Notes: a model not told the origin generated them from the sequence alone. A stretch of DNA of 64,000 nucleotides from Gordonibacter pamelaeae (GCF_042665095.1 NZ_JBHTBV010000011.1), one strand, 5' to 3'. Positions 45,175-54,661 are shown, numbered from the stretch's first letter. A program made the numbers and translations.

Positions 45175-47802
45175 ATGCCGAAGAAGATCGCCGTCATCGA
45201 CGGCAACTCGCTCATGCACCGCGCCTACCATGCCGTGCCGCAGACGATGAACGCTCCCGACGGCACGCCCACGAACGCCGTGTTCGGCTTTCTTGCCATG
45301 CTGCTCAAGTTCATCGACATGGCCAGCCCCGACGCCATCATCTGCGCGTTCGACGCGGGCCGCCCCGCCTTCCGCATGAAAGCGCTCGAGCAGTACAAGG
45401 CGCAGCGCCCGCCCATGGACGACGACCTGAAGGTGCAGTTCCCCATCATCGAGGAGCTGCTCGAGGCCATGGACGTGCCCGTCGTGCGCATCAAGGGCTG
45501 GGAGGGTGACGACATCCTGGGCACGGTGGCCGCACGCGACGAGGAGCTGGGATACGAGACGCTGCTCGTGACGGGCGACAAGGACGCCTACCAGCTGGCC
45601 AGCGACAAGACGCGCATCGTCACCACGAAGAAGGGCATCACCGACGTGGCCATCTACGGCCCGGCCGAGGTGGAGGAGCGCTACGGCGTGCGCCCCGACC
45701 AGTTCATCGACTTCCTGGGCCTCAAGGGCGACTCGTCCGACAACATCCCCGGCGTGCCCGGCATCGGCGACAAGACGGCCGCGAAGCTTCTGCAAGCCTA
45801 CGGGAACCTGGAGGGCATCTACGAGCACGTGGACGACCTCAAGGGCAAGCAGAAGGAGAGGATGGTCGACAACAAGGACATGGCGTTTCTCTCCCGCGAG
45901 GTGGCCACCATCGTGTGCGACCTGGACTTCCCGCTCGATCTCGAGGAGTGCTGCTTCCCGTCGTTCGACCCGGAGCGCGTGACGGAGGCGTTCAAGAAGG
46001 TGCAGTTCAACGCCCACCTGAGCCGCGTGCTCAAGCTGGTGGGACGCGAGCTGGAGAAGAAGGCGGCCCCGCTGTCGTGGGAGCCCGTCGTGACCGGTTC
46101 GCAGGCCGACGCCCTCGTGGACGCGGCCGTCGCGCGCGGAGAGACGGTGGGCGTGGCGTTCGTGGAGCCCGAGCAGGCGTCGCTCTTCAACGTGGACCTG
46201 ACGTGCGCCGTCTCCACCACGCAGGGCACGGCGCTCTACGAGGACGAGGGCGGCCCCGCGGCGTTCGCGCGCATCGTGGCGGCGGGCTCGTTCGCGGCGC
46301 TCGACGTGAAGCATGCCGTGCACCGTGTCTACCCGGCCGATACATCCGAGCCCGCGCTCGCATCCGACGACGACCTCATGGGCATGCGCGCGTTCGACCT
46401 GGGGCTGGCCGGCTACGTGCTGAACTCGTCGGTGACTGAGTACTCCTACGACGCGCTGCTCGACGCCTACTGCGGCGGCGTGCTGCCCGAGACGAAGGCC
46501 GAGGCCGACCTGGCCTGCGTGCAGGCCGCCGCGGCCCGCACGCTCGTAGGCCCGCTCACCGAGGCGCTCGGGCGCGACGGCAGCACCCGCGCCTACTTCG
46601 ACATCGACCTGCCGCTCGTGGGCGTGCTCGCCATCATGGAGCGCACCGGCGCGGCCGTCGACTGCGACCGCCTGGCGGAGCTCGGCGCCAGCACGCAGGC
46701 CGAACTCGACGAGCTCTCGGCGCGCATCTTCGACATGGCGGGGGAGACGTTCAACCTCGACAGCCCCAAGCAGCTCTCGCGCATCCTGTTCGAGGTGCTG
46801 GGGCTCACGCCCCTCAAGAAGAACCAGCGCGGCTACTCCACCGACGCCGCGGTGCTCAAGGAGCTGTGCGCCGTGCACGAGCTGCCCGCCCTCGTGCTGC
46901 GCTACCGGGAGCTGGCGAAGATCAAGTCCACCTACATCGACGCGCTGCCACGCATGCGCGCCGGCGACGGGCGCGTGCACACCTGCTTCAACGAGACGGT
47001 CACCACCACGGGCCGCTTGTCCTCGTCCGACCCGAACCTGCAGAACATTCCCGTGCGCACCGAGTTCGGCCGCCAGATACGCGAGAGCTTCGTGCCGCTC
47101 GCGCCCGACGAGCGGTTCCTGTCGGCCGACTACTCGCAGATCGAGCTGCGCCTGCTCGCGCACCTCTCGGGCGACGAGCACCTCGTGGCCGCGTTCTGCT
47201 CGGGCGCGGACTTCCACGCCGCCACGGCCGCGCGCGTGTTCGACGTGCCGGTGGAGGAGGTGACGCCGGAGCTGCGCAGCCGCGCGAAGGCCGTGAACTT
47301 CGGCATCGTGTACGGCCAGCAGGCGTTCGGCCTGTCGCAGAGCTTGGGCATCCCGTTCGGCGAGGCGAAGGAGATGATCGAGCGCTACTTCGCGGCGTAT
47401 CCCGGCGTGCGCTCCTACCTGGACGCCACGATCGAGGAGGCGAAGGCGAAGGGCTATGCGGAGACGATGTTCGGCCGCAAGCGCCATATTCCCGAGCTCA
47501 AGGCGTCGAACGCCGCCACGCGCGGCTTCGGCGAGCGCACGGCCATGAACCACCCCATGCAGGGCAGCGCCGCCGACATCATCAAGTTGGCCATGACCGA
47601 GGTGCAGCGCCGCCTCATGGCCGAGGGCTTCAAGGCCCGGTTGCTCCTGCAGGTGCACGACGAGCTGGACTTCAGCGTGCCCGAGGGCGAGATCGAGGCG
47701 CTGTCCTCGATGGTGAGGGAAGTGATGGAGGGCGTCGCGGAGCTCCGCGTGCCCCTCGTGGCCGACGTGTCCTGGGGGGCAAGCTGGGCGGAGTCGCACT
47801 GA
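45175..47802 (+). CDS. polA: DNA polymerase I
   Basis: An 875-residue repair/replication polymerase. Residues 1-295 are the 5'-3' exonuclease (AVIDGNSLMHRAYHA, CAFDAGRPAFR, LLVTGDKDAYQL, GLKGDSSDNIPGVPGIGDKTA). The central domain has lost the acidic residues of a proofreading exonuclease. The polymerase domain has motif A DYSQIELRLLAHLSGDEHL, motif B RAKAVNFGIVYGQQAFGLS and motif C LLQVHDELDF. GGAGGACC precedes the ATG. So it is a Taq/Bacillus-like form: nick translation without proofreading. Confidence 0.95.
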   Translation: MPKKIAVIDGNSLMHRAYHAVPQTMNAPDGTPTNAVFGFLAMLLKFIDMASPDAIICAFDAGRPAFRMKALEQYKAQRPPMDDDLKVQFPIIEELLEAMDVPVVRIKGWEGDDILGTVAARDEELGYETLLVTGDKDAYQLASDKTRIVTTKKGITDVAIYGPAEVEERYGVRPDQFIDFLGLKGDSSDNIPGVPGIGDKTAAKLLQAYGNLEGIYEHVDDLKGKQKERMVDNKDMAFLSREVATIVCDLDFPLDLEECCFPSFDPERVTEAFKKVQFNAHLSRVLKLVGRELEKKAAPLSWEPVVTGSQADALVDAAVARGETVGVAFVEPEQASLFNVDLTCAVSTTQGTALYEDEGGPAAFARIVAAGSFAALDVKHAVHRVYPADTSEPALASDDDLMGMRAFDLGLAGYVLNSSVTEYSYDALLDAYCGGVLPETKAEADLACVQAAAARTLVGPLTEALGRDGSTRAYFDIDLPLVGVLAIMERTGAAVDCDRLAELGASTQAELDELSARIFDMAGETFNLDSPKQLSRILFEVLGLTPLKKNQRGYSTDAAVLKELCAVHELPALVLRYRELAKIKSTYIDALPRMRAGDGRVHTCFNETVTTTGRLSSSDPNLQNIPVRTEFGRQIRESFVPLAPDERFLSADYSQIELRLLAHLSGDEHLVAAFCSGADFHAATAARVFDVPVEEVTPELRSRAKAVNFGIVYGQQAFGLSQSLGIPFGEAKEMIERYFAAYPGVRSYLDATIEEAKAKGYAETMFGRKRHIPELKASNAATRGFGERTAMNHPMQGSAADIIKLAMTEVQRRLMAEGFKARLLLQVHDELDFSVPEGEIEALSSMVREVMEGVAELRVPLVADVSWGASWAESH

Positions 47803-47829
47803 GGTTCCGCCGCCGTACGGCCGACGCGA

Positions 47830-47927
47830 GTGTGACAGGGGGACGGGGATAATGTCACGCTCTCTTTCGCTTCACTCGGTCGTGGCGCGTCGCGGAGCGT
47901 GACATTATCCCCGTCCCCCTGTCACAC
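47830..47927. repeat. Perfect 33-bp inverted repeat downstream of polA
   Basis: 47830-47862 is exactly complementary to 47895-47927 (outer sequence GTGTGACAGGGGGACGGGGA) with a 32-base spacer. It could fold to a very stable cruciform or RNA hairpin. I believe such GTGTGACAGGGGGACGGGGATAAT palindromes recur between genes in this bacterial group, from memory only. The remaining bases 47928-48093 show no gene. Confidence 0.9.
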
Positions 47928-48093
47928 CCTCGACGCTTCTCGCTGACTTTGTCGGACCTGTGAGATTCTGAAAAAACATGCCACGCCGCCGCGTGTGGCT
48001 ATGATTATCTGCTACCATATGAACGTTGTGCTTTGTGGAGGCACAGCATCGGAAAGAGTGCGATGATACGCGGAGATTGTGCATAAGATCACC

Positions 48094-48122
48094 TTGACTT
48101 GCTACGATCCCGCTGGTAAGCT
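48094..48122 (+). promoter_or_regulatory. Candidate promoter of rplU-rpmA
   Basis: TTGACT (48094-48099), 17-base spacer, TAAGCT (48117-48122). The expected start near 48129 leaves a leader of about 30 bases before the rplU ATG. Confidence 0.5.
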
Positions 48123-48158
48123 ATCGCCTTGCGTTTTATTTCATACAAGGAGACACTC

Positions 48159-48551
48159 ATGTACGCAATCGTAAAGACGGGCGGCAAGCAGTATAAGGTT
48201 GCCCCCGGAGACAAGCTGAACATCGAGAAGCTCGATGCCGAGGTCGGCGCGAAGGTCGAGCTCGAGGCCATCTGCGTCGTCGACGGCGAGAAGGTCGAGG
48301 CCGATCCGGCCAAGGCCGCTGCCACGAAGGTCACGGCCATCGTGCTCGAACAGTTCAAGGGCGAGAAGCAGCTCGTGTTCAAGTTCAAGAAGCGCAAGAA
48401 CTACAAGAAGCTGCGCGGCCATCGCCAGCAGCTGACGCGCGTCGAGATCGAATCCGTCGGCTCGGCCAAGGCCGAGAAGAAGGTTGCCAAGAAGGCCGCC
48501 CCGAAGAAGGCCGAGAAGGCCGAAGAGCCCGCGTCCGTCGACGCCGAATAA
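48159..48551 (+). CDS. rplU: 50S ribosomal protein L21
   Basis: A 130-residue ribosomal protein: MYAIVKTGGKQYKVAPGD at the N terminus, FKKRKNYKKLRGHRQQLT and the family end VEIESV. A lysine/alanine-rich tail of about 30 residues (AEKKVAKKAAPKKAEKAEE) extends beyond the usual 103 residues, as seen in several actinobacteria. AAGGAG lies eight bases before the ATG; an in-frame ATG at 48129 is not supported. First gene of the rplU-rpmA pair. Confidence 0.95.
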   Translation: MYAIVKTGGKQYKVAPGDKLNIEKLDAEVGAKVELEAICVVDGEKVEADPAKAAATKVTAIVLEQFKGEKQLVFKFKKRKNYKKLRGHRQQLTRVEIESVGSAKAEKKVAKKAAPKKAEKAEEPASVDAE

Positions 48552-48569
48552 AGCAAGGGAGGGAATACC

Positions 48570-48821
48570 ATGGCACACAAGAAGGGTCTCGGTTCCAGCC
48601 GTAACGGCCGCGATTCCCACGCGCAGCGTCTCGGCGTGAAGTTGTTCGGCGGCCAGGAGGTGCACACGGGCAACGTTATCGTTCGCCAGCGCGGCACGCA
48701 CATCCATCCGGGCGAGAACGTCGGCCGCGGCAAGGACGACACGCTGTTCGCCCTGTGCGACGGCAAGATCGAGTTCACGAAGGGTGCGAAGCACAAGGTG
48801 CACGTCCGCCCCGAGGCGTAG
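48570..48821 (+). CDS. rpmA: 50S ribosomal protein L27
   Basis: An 83-residue protein beginning MAHKKGLGSSRNGRDSHAQR, the L27 N-terminal tail that reaches the peptidyl transferase centre, with the signature VIVRQRGTHIHPGENVG. No N-terminal extension needing cleavage, unlike Firmicutes L27. Starts 18 bases after rplU with AGGGAGGG upstream; followed by an intrinsic terminator. Confidence 0.95.
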   Translation: MAHKKGLGSSRNGRDSHAQRLGVKLFGGQEVHTGNVIVRQRGTHIHPGENVGRGKDDTLFALCDGKIEFTKGAKHKVHVRPEA

Positions 48822-48866
48822 GGCGAGCCACCTGCTCCACGACTGCGTAACGTTATCTGTTTTCGC

Positions 48867-48895
48867 GTGCCCCCTGCTCGTCAGGGGGCACTTTT
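48867..48895 (+). terminator. Intrinsic terminator after rpmA
   Basis: Perfect 10-bp stem GTGCCCCCTG (48867-48876) with 48882-48891, five-base loop, followed by TTTT. It separates the ribosomal pair from obgE; TACAAT at 48900-48905 may serve obgE. Confidence 0.8.
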
Positions 48896-48980
48896 CATAT
48901 ACAATCCGAGTTGCGAGATCAGGGAATTCGTCCCCCGGTTCCCCTCGATGCGGAACCGGAACGGAGATAGAGGTGCCCAG

Positions 48981-50375
48981 GTGTTCATAGACAAAGTGCG
49001 CATACACGTGAAGGGCGGCGACGGCGGCGCGGGCTGCATGTCGTTCCGCCGCGAGGCCCACGTGCCGAAGGGCGGGCCCGACGGCGGCGACGGCGGCCAC
49101 GGCGGCAACGTGGTGGTGGAGGCCGATGCCGGCCTGTCCTCGCTCATCGAGTACCGCTTCAAGCACCACTTCAAGGCCGAGCGCGGCACGCACGGCAAGG
49201 GCAGCCGCATGCATGGCGCCACCGGCGAGGACCTTGTGCTCAAGGTGCCCGTGGGCACGGTGGTGCGCGAGTACTTCGAGGAGTCCAAGGAGACGGGCGA
49301 GCTCATCGCCGACCTCACGCACGACGGCGAGCGCGTCACCGTGGCCGAGGGCGGCATGGGCGGCCGCGGCAACATCCACTTCGTGACGCCGACCCGGCGC
49401 GCGCCCGCGTTCGCCGAGCTGGGCGAGCCGTCCCAGGAGGGCTGGATCGAGCTGGAGATGAAGCTCATGGCCGACGCGGCCCTCGTGGGCATGCCGAGCG
49501 CCGGCAAGTCGTCGCTCATCGCGAAGATGAGCGCGGCGCGCCCGAAGATCGCCGACTACCCGTTCACCACGCTCGTGCCGAACCTGGGCGTGGCGCGCTC
49601 GGGCGATCACAGCTTCGTCGTGGCCGACATCCCCGGGCTTATCGAGGGTGCTCACGAGGGCCGCGGCCTGGGGCACGAGTTCCTGCGCCATATCGAGCGC
49701 ACGGCGCTCATCGTGCACGTGGTGGACCTGACGGGCGACTACGAGGGGCGCGACCCGCTCGAGGACTACGACATCATCAACCGCGAGCTCGCGCTCTACG
49801 CCGACGAGCTGGCCGCGCGCCCGCGCATCGTGGTGGCGAACAAGACCGACGTGCCCGGCACCGAGGAGGCGGCCGAGCGGCTGGCGGCGCGCGTGCGCGA
49901 GGACTCCATCGCGGCCGCGGGCGGCGACGAGTTCGCCCCGAGCCCCGTCGACCCGAAGCTCTACCGCATCAGCGCGCTCACCGGCGCGGGCGTCGACGGC
50001 CTCAAGGCCGCCATCGCCACGAAGGTGCACGAGCTGCGCGAGGCCGCGCGGGCCGACCTGGGCGCCGACGTGCAGTACGACCACGTGTGGGAGCACAAGC
50101 GCGAGATGCGCGACAAGCGCTTCGAGGTGTTGAACCTGGGCGGCGGCGTGTTCCGCGTCACGGGCCCGCAGGTCGAGCGCATGGTGGTGCAGACCGACTG
50201 GGAGAACGAGGAGGCCATCGCCTTCTTGCAGCACCGCTTGAAGCGCCTCGGCGTGGAGACGGCGCTCGAGCGCGCCGGCGCGGTGGACGGCGACGAGATT
50301 CGCATCGTCGGGCGCGCGTTCGGCTTCGAGTCGGCGCGCACGGCGGAGGATATGTTCAAGGAGCTCGACCTGTGA
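48981..50375 (+). CDS. obgE: GTPase ObgE/CgtA
   Basis: A 464-residue ribosome-assembly and stress GTPase. Glycine-rich Obg domain (residues 1-158: KVRIHVKGGDGGAGCMSFRRE, KGGPDGGDGG), G domain with P-loop GMPSAGKSSL, TLVPNLG, DIPGLIEGAHEGRGLGHEFL and NKTDV, then a C-terminal OCT domain (FEVLNLGGGVFRVTGPQVE). GTG 48981 is chosen because the domain starts there and AGAGGTG lies upstream. First gene of a six-gene run; its TGA overlaps the proB ATG. Confidence 0.95.
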   Translation: MFIDKVRIHVKGGDGGAGCMSFRREAHVPKGGPDGGDGGHGGNVVVEADAGLSSLIEYRFKHHFKAERGTHGKGSRMHGATGEDLVLKVPVGTVVREYFEESKETGELIADLTHDGERVTVAEGGMGGRGNIHFVTPTRRAPAFAELGEPSQEGWIELEMKLMADAALVGMPSAGKSSLIAKMSAARPKIADYPFTTLVPNLGVARSGDHSFVVADIPGLIEGAHEGRGLGHEFLRHIERTALIVHVVDLTGDYEGRDPLEDYDIINRELALYADELAARPRIVVANKTDVPGTEEAAERLAARVREDSIAAAGGDEFAPSPVDPKLYRISALTGAGVDGLKAAIATKVHELREAARADLGADVQYDHVWEHKREMRDKRFEVLNLGGGVFRVTGPQVERMVVQTDWENEEAIAFLQHRLKRLGVETALERAGAVDGDEIRIVGRAFGFESARTAEDMFKELDL

Positions 50376-51511
50376 TGAGGGCTGAAGAGGGCGGGCGTGG
50401 AAAGCGCCTGGTCATCAAGATAGGCTCATCGACGCTCACCACGTCGGAGAGCAAGATCGACTACGGCTACCTGGCCGCGGTGGCCGCGCAGATAGCCGAG
50501 GCCAAGGAGGCGGGATGGCATCCGGTCGTGGTCACGTCGGCGGCCATCGCCTGCGGCCTCGAGCGGCTCGGCATAGAGAAGCGCCCGCACGACATGCCGA
50601 GCTTGCAGGCGGCGGCGTCGGTGGGGCAGAGCGCGCTCTCGACGGCCTACGCCGAGGCGTTCGCCGCCCACGGCATCGTGACCTCCACGGTGCTGCTCAC
50701 GCGCCGCGACACGGCCGACCGCCAGGCGTACCTGCATGCGCGCGACACGTTCGACCGGCTGCTCGACCTGGGCGTCGTTCCCATCGTGAACGAGAACGAC
50801 ACCGTGTCAGTGGAGCAGATCCGCTTCGGCGACAACGACACGCTCGCGGCGCTCGTCGCATGCCTGGTGGAAGCCGATCTCATGGTCATCCTCTCGGACA
50901 TAGAGGGGCTCTTCGACGCGAACCCGCACTTCAACCCCGAGGCGAAGCTGATCGGCCGCGTGGAGGCCATCGGCCCGGAGATCATGGCCGTGGCAGGCGG
51001 GGCGGGCACCACCGTGGGCTCGGGCGGCATGATCACGAAGATCAAGGCCGCGCGCGTGCTCATGGTGGCGGGCATCCCCATGGTCGTGTGCAACGGGCGG
51101 CGCCCCGGAGCCATCGTGGCCGCCGCGCGCGGCGAGGACGTGGGCACCCGCTTCGTCGCCGCAAGCAAGCCCCACGAGATTACGCCGAAGAAGCTTTGGA
51201 TCGCCCTCGGCGACGCGGCGCGCGGCGCGCTCGTGGTCGACGAAGGCGCGAAGGCGGCGCTCGTCAGCCGGGGGAGCTCGCTTCTGTCGGTGGGCGTGAG
51301 CGCGGTGGAAGGCCGCTTCGAGGCGGGCGACGTCGTGGACATCAAGGACGGCTCGGGGCACCTGTTCGCCCGCGGCAAGGCGGCGTTCTCGTGCGACGAG
51401 GCCGCGCTCGCCATCGGCCGCACGCGCGCCGAGCTGCAGGCCAACCGCCTGCTCGCGAGCCTGGCCGACAAGCCGCTCGTCCATCGCGACGAGCTGATCG
51501 TGTTCGAGTAG
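50375..51511 (+). CDS. proB: Glutamate 5-kinase
   Basis: A 378-residue first enzyme of proline synthesis (glutamate to glutamyl phosphate). Amino-acid-kinase domain: RLVIKIGSSTLTT, VVVTSAAIACGLERLG, PIVNENDTVSVEQIRFGDND, GAGTTVGSGGMITKIKAA; a C-terminal PUA domain (residues about 280-370, GRGLFARGK-like HLFARGKAAFSC). Its ATG overlaps the obgE stop, implying coupled translation. ProA follows after 12 bases. Confidence 0.95.
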   Translation: MRAEEGGRGKRLVIKIGSSTLTTSESKIDYGYLAAVAAQIAEAKEAGWHPVVVTSAAIACGLERLGIEKRPHDMPSLQAAASVGQSALSTAYAEAFAAHGIVTSTVLLTRRDTADRQAYLHARDTFDRLLDLGVVPIVNENDTVSVEQIRFGDNDTLAALVACLVEADLMVILSDIEGLFDANPHFNPEAKLIGRVEAIGPEIMAVAGGAGTTVGSGGMITKIKAARVLMVAGIPMVVCNGRRPGAIVAAARGEDVGTRFVAASKPHEITPKKLWIALGDAARGALVVDEGAKAALVSRGSSLLSVGVSAVEGRFEAGDVVDIKDGSGHLFARGKAAFSCDEAALAIGRTRAELQANRLLASLADKPLVHRDELIVFE

Positions 51512-51523
51512 GGAGGATCGACT

Positions 51524-52816
51524 ATGGCGAACGAAACCGTGCGCGAGGAGGTGCGGCGCATCGCTGAGGCGGCGAGGGCCGCGAGCGGGGCGCTGGCGCA
51601 GACGAGCGCCGAGGAGCGCAACGCGGCGCTGGCGGCCATGGCGGCGGCGTTGCGCGCGCATGCGGCGGAGATCGTCGCGGCGAACGCCGAGGACGTGGAG
51701 GCCGCGCGCGCGGCGGGCACGAAGGAGAGCCTGGTGGACCGGCTCATGCTGGACGAGGGGCGCATCGAGGGCATGGCGGCGGCGCTCGAGGACCTCGCCG
51801 CGCTGCCCGACCCGCTCGGCCGGGTGCAGGACGCGCGCACACTCGAGAGCGGCATCGAGCTCGAGCGCGTGAGCGTGCCGCTCGGCGTGGTGGCCGTGGT
51901 GTATGAGGCGCGCCCGAACGTGACGGCCGACGCGGCGGGCATCTGCCTGAAGTCCGGCAACGCGGCGGTGCTGCGCGGCGGGAGCATGGCGGCCCGCTCG
52001 AACGAGGCGGTGGCCCGCGTGCTCGCCGACGCCGCAGAGGGGGCCGGCATGCCGCGCGGGTGCATCGGCCTCGTGGCCTCCACCGACCGCGCGGCGGCCG
52101 ACGAGCTCATGCAGCTGCACGGGACGGTTGACGTGCTCATCCCGCGCGGCGGCGCGGGGCTCATCCGCCACTGCGTGGAGACCTCGAAGGTGCCGGTCAT
52201 CGAGACGGGCACGGGCAACTGCCACGTGTACCTGCACGGGAGCGCCGACCTCGAGCGGGCCCGCGCCATCGTGGTGAACGCGAAGTGCCGCCGCTACGGG
52301 GTGTGCAACGCGGCCGAGACGCTGCTCGTGGACGAGGCGGCGGCCGAGAAGTTCCTGCCTGCGGTGCTCGCCGACCTGCGCGAGCGGGGCGTGGCCCTGC
52401 ACGCCGACGAGCGCGCCCGCGCCGTGGCGGCGGAGAGCGGCATCGAGGCCGAGCCGGCGACCGAGGACGACTGGGCGACCGAGTACCTGGCGCCCGAGCT
52501 GGCCGTGCGCTGCGTTGCCGGCGTGGACGAGGCCGTGGACCACGTGAACCGCTACGGTACGAAGCATTCCGAGGCCATCGTGGCCGACCCGGCCGACCCG
52601 GCGGGCGCCGCGGCCATCGAGGCGTTCCTCGCGCGCGTCGATGCGGCCGCCGTGTACGCGAACGCCTCCACGGCGTTCACCGACGGCGGGCAGTTCGGCC
52701 TGGGTGCCGAGATCGGCATCTCCACGCAGAAGCTGCACGCCCGCGGGCCGTTCGCGCTCGAGGCGCTCACGTCGTACAAGTACGTGCTGCGCGGCGACGG
52801 GCAGGTGCGCGCGTAG
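51524..52816 (+). CDS. proA: Glutamate-5-semialdehyde dehydrogenase (gamma-glutamyl phosphate reductase)
   Basis: A 430-residue aldehyde-dehydrogenase-fold enzyme, second step of proline synthesis with NADPH. Visible: VPLGVVAVVYEARPNVTADAA, CLKSGNAAVLRGGS, VDVLIPRGGAGLI, the catalytic cysteine in YGVCNAAETLLV, and ASTAFTDGGQFGLGAEIGIST. GGGAGG precedes the ATG. Stop overlaps the nadD GTG (TAGTG). N-terminal helix is alanine-rich, as in other high-GC copies. Confidence 0.95.
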   Translation: MANETVREEVRRIAEAARAASGALAQTSAEERNAALAAMAAALRAHAAEIVAANAEDVEAARAAGTKESLVDRLMLDEGRIEGMAAALEDLAALPDPLGRVQDARTLESGIELERVSVPLGVVAVVYEARPNVTADAAGICLKSGNAAVLRGGSMAARSNEAVARVLADAAEGAGMPRGCIGLVASTDRAAADELMQLHGTVDVLIPRGGAGLIRHCVETSKVPVIETGTGNCHVYLHGSADLERARAIVVNAKCRRYGVCNAAETLLVDEAAAEKFLPAVLADLRERGVALHADERARAVAAESGIEAEPATEDDWATEYLAPELAVRCVAGVDEAVDHVNRYGTKHSEAIVADPADPAGAAAIEAFLARVDAAAVYANASTAFTDGGQFGLGAEIGISTQKLHARGPFALEALTSYKYVLRGDGQVRA

Positions 52817-53490
52817 TGGCGGTTGTCTGCGAGCGGTTCGACGACCTGGGGCAGGACGGCGCGCCGGCCCGCCTCGGCATCATGGGCGGCACGTTCGACC
52901 CCATCCATATCGGGCACCTGGCCACGGCCGAGCAGGCGCGCGAGGCCTACGGGCTGGACGCCGTCGTGTTCGTGCCGGCCGGCAAGCCCGTGTTCAAGAA
53001 GGACCGCGCCGTCACGCCGGCGGCCGACCGCCTGGCCATGTGCCGTCTCGCCGTGGCCAGCAACCCGGCTTTCTGCGTGAGCGCGATGGAGATCGAGCGC
53101 GGCGGCGACACGTACACGGTGGACACGCTGCGCGAGCTGCGCGGCCATTACCCGGGAAACGTGGAGCTGTACTTCATCACGGGGGCCGACGCCGTGGCGC
53201 ACATCGTGCAGTGGCGGGAGAGCGCCGCCATCGCCGACCTGGCGCGCCTCATCGCCGTCACGCGGCCGGGCTACGCGCTCACGGCCGAGCGGAGGCGCGA
53301 GATCGAGGAGCACGGCCGCTTCGACGTGTCGTACCTCGAGGTGACGGCCCTGGCCGTGTCGTCGAGCGACCTGCGCGCGCGGGTGCGCGCCGGGCGCTCC
53401 ATCCGCTACCTGGTCATGCAGCGCGTGCTGGACTACATCGCCGCGCACGGCCTGTACGCCCCGGAGGCAGCGGGGGAGGTGCGCCGATGA
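52816..53490 (+). CDS. nadD: Nicotinate-nucleotide adenylyltransferase
   Basis: A 224-residue NAD-synthesis enzyme that adenylylates nicotinate mononucleotide. Nucleotidyltransferase motifs GIMGGTFDPIHIGHLATAEQ (with the HXGH site) and the C-terminal SSSDLRARVRAGRSIRYLV (ISSTXXR equivalent). GTG at 52816 overlaps the proA stop; the extra 18 residues before GIMGGT are slightly longer than usual. Overlaps yqeK by ATGA. Confidence 0.95.
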   Translation: MAVVCERFDDLGQDGAPARLGIMGGTFDPIHIGHLATAEQAREAYGLDAVVFVPAGKPVFKKDRAVTPAADRLAMCRLAVASNPAFCVSAMEIERGGDTYTVDTLRELRGHYPGNVELYFITGADAVAHIVQWRESAAIADLARLIAVTRPGYALTAERRREIEEHGRFDVSYLEVTALAVSSSDLRARVRAGRSIRYLVMQRVLDYIAAHGLYAPEAAGEVRR

Positions 53491-54146
53491 GCGGGGAGGA
53501 CGAGGCAGGCTGCTGCGCCGACGCGCTGTCGGACGCGTTCCTCGAGGCGCGCGAGCGCGACCTGCGCGAGCGCTTGGGACGCCGCCGGTACGAGCACACG
53601 CTCGGCGTGGCGGGCACGGCCGCGCGCCTGGCACGCGCCTACGGCGTGGACGAGCGCAAGGCGCGGCTCGCGGGGCTTCTGCACGACTGGGACAAGGGCT
53701 ACGACGACGCCGGCATCCGCGCCCGCGTGGAGGAGCTGGGGCTGGCGGTCGACCCCTACGTGTTCGAGGAGATGCCCTGGCTGCTGCACGGCCCCACGGC
53801 CGCGGCGGCGCTCGCCCGCGCGTTCCCGTGCCTGCCGCGCGACGTGGTGCAGGCCATCGCGCGGCATACGGCCGGCGCGGTGGGCATGACCGATCTGGAC
53901 ATGGTGGTCTACGTCGCCGACGCGCTCGAGCCGGGGCGCGACTACGCGGGGCTCGACGAGATCCGCGCGCTTGCGGGCCGGGTGCCGCTCGAGGAGCTGT
54001 ACCTGGCAACGTTCAGGCATGTGTTCCTGAACCTGGTGGAGCGGCGCAAGCGCATCCACCCGCAGAGCATCGAGATATGGAACTACTACCTCGCCCGCTC
54101 GCACGACGCGGCGGACGAACGAAAAGGGAGGAAAGGAACAGCGTGA
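53487..54146 (+). CDS. yqeK: YqeK family HD-domain diadenosine tetraphosphate hydrolase
   Basis: A 219-residue HD hydrolase, probably splitting Ap4A to two ADP. Metal-binding residues: RRRYEHTLGVAGTA (His), LLHDWDKGYD (HD), LLHGPTAA, ARHTAG and DMVVYVADALEPGRDY. The nadD-yqeK-rsfS order is the classical Gram-positive arrangement. Starts in the ATGA overlap with nadD and ends in the rsfS GTG. A 20-residue acidic, Cys-containing N-terminal stretch is extra. Confidence 0.9.
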   Translation: MSGEDEAGCCADALSDAFLEARERDLRERLGRRRYEHTLGVAGTAARLARAYGVDERKARLAGLLHDWDKGYDDAGIRARVEELGLAVDPYVFEEMPWLLHGPTAAAALARAFPCLPRDVVQAIARHTAGAVGMTDLDMVVYVADALEPGRDYAGLDEIRALAGRVPLEELYLATFRHVFLNLVERRKRIHPQSIEIWNYYLARSHDAADERKGRKGTA

Positions 54147-54577
54147 GCGAACCGAAGAAGATGGAAGAGAAGACCTCGCGGGAGCGCGCCCTCATCGCGG
54201 CGCGCGCGGCGGACGCGAAGAAGGCCACCGACATCATGGTGCAGGAGGTGCGCGACCTCATCGGCGTGACGGACTACTTCGTCATCGCCACGGCGGCGAA
54301 CAACCGCCAGGTGGAGGCCATCGTCGACGAGATCGAGGAGGCCGAGCGCGTGCAGGGCGGCTGCAAGCCGCTGCACCGCGAGGGCACGCAGGACGGCACG
54401 TGGTCGCTTCTGGACTACGGCGACATCGTGGTGCACGTGTTCCAGCCGGAGACGCGCGAGTACTACCGACTGGAGGCCCTGTGGAACGACGCCCCGGTCA
54501 TCGACCTGGCCGAGGAGGCGGGGCTCACCGAGCTGGAATACTCCGACCGCATCGCCAAGCTCCTGGGCAGGGAGTAG
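54143..54577 (+). CDS. rsfS: Ribosome silencing factor RsfS
   Basis: A 144-residue protein that binds L14 and blocks subunit joining in starvation. Core motifs: KATDIMVQEVRDLIGVTDYFVIATA, VDEIEE, HREGTQDGTWSLLDYGDIVVHVF and TREYYRLEALW. GTG 54143 overlaps the yqeK stop, with GGAGGAAAGGAA upstream. Last gene of the obgE run, followed by a strong stem-loop. Confidence 0.95.
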   Translation: MSEPKKMEEKTSRERALIAARAADAKKATDIMVQEVRDLIGVTDYFVIATAANNRQVEAIVDEIEEAERVQGGCKPLHREGTQDGTWSLLDYGDIVVHVFQPETREYYRLEALWNDAPVIDLAEEAGLTELEYSDRIAKLLGRE

Positions 54578-54661
54578 CAGGACCAGGGCGGGAGCTCTTA
54601 TGCCCGCCCGGGTGCAATGCAGGCTGCGGGGGAGGACCGAGGGCCCTTCCGACCTCCCCCT

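Noticed and set aside
45001..47799. 932-codon frame opposite polA
   Set aside because: Antisense artefact of GC-rich third positions; polA is unambiguous.
47940..48158. tRNA or riboswitch upstream of rplU
   Set aside because: No cloverleaf or known aptamer pattern could be traced; only a sigma-70-like promoter is supported.
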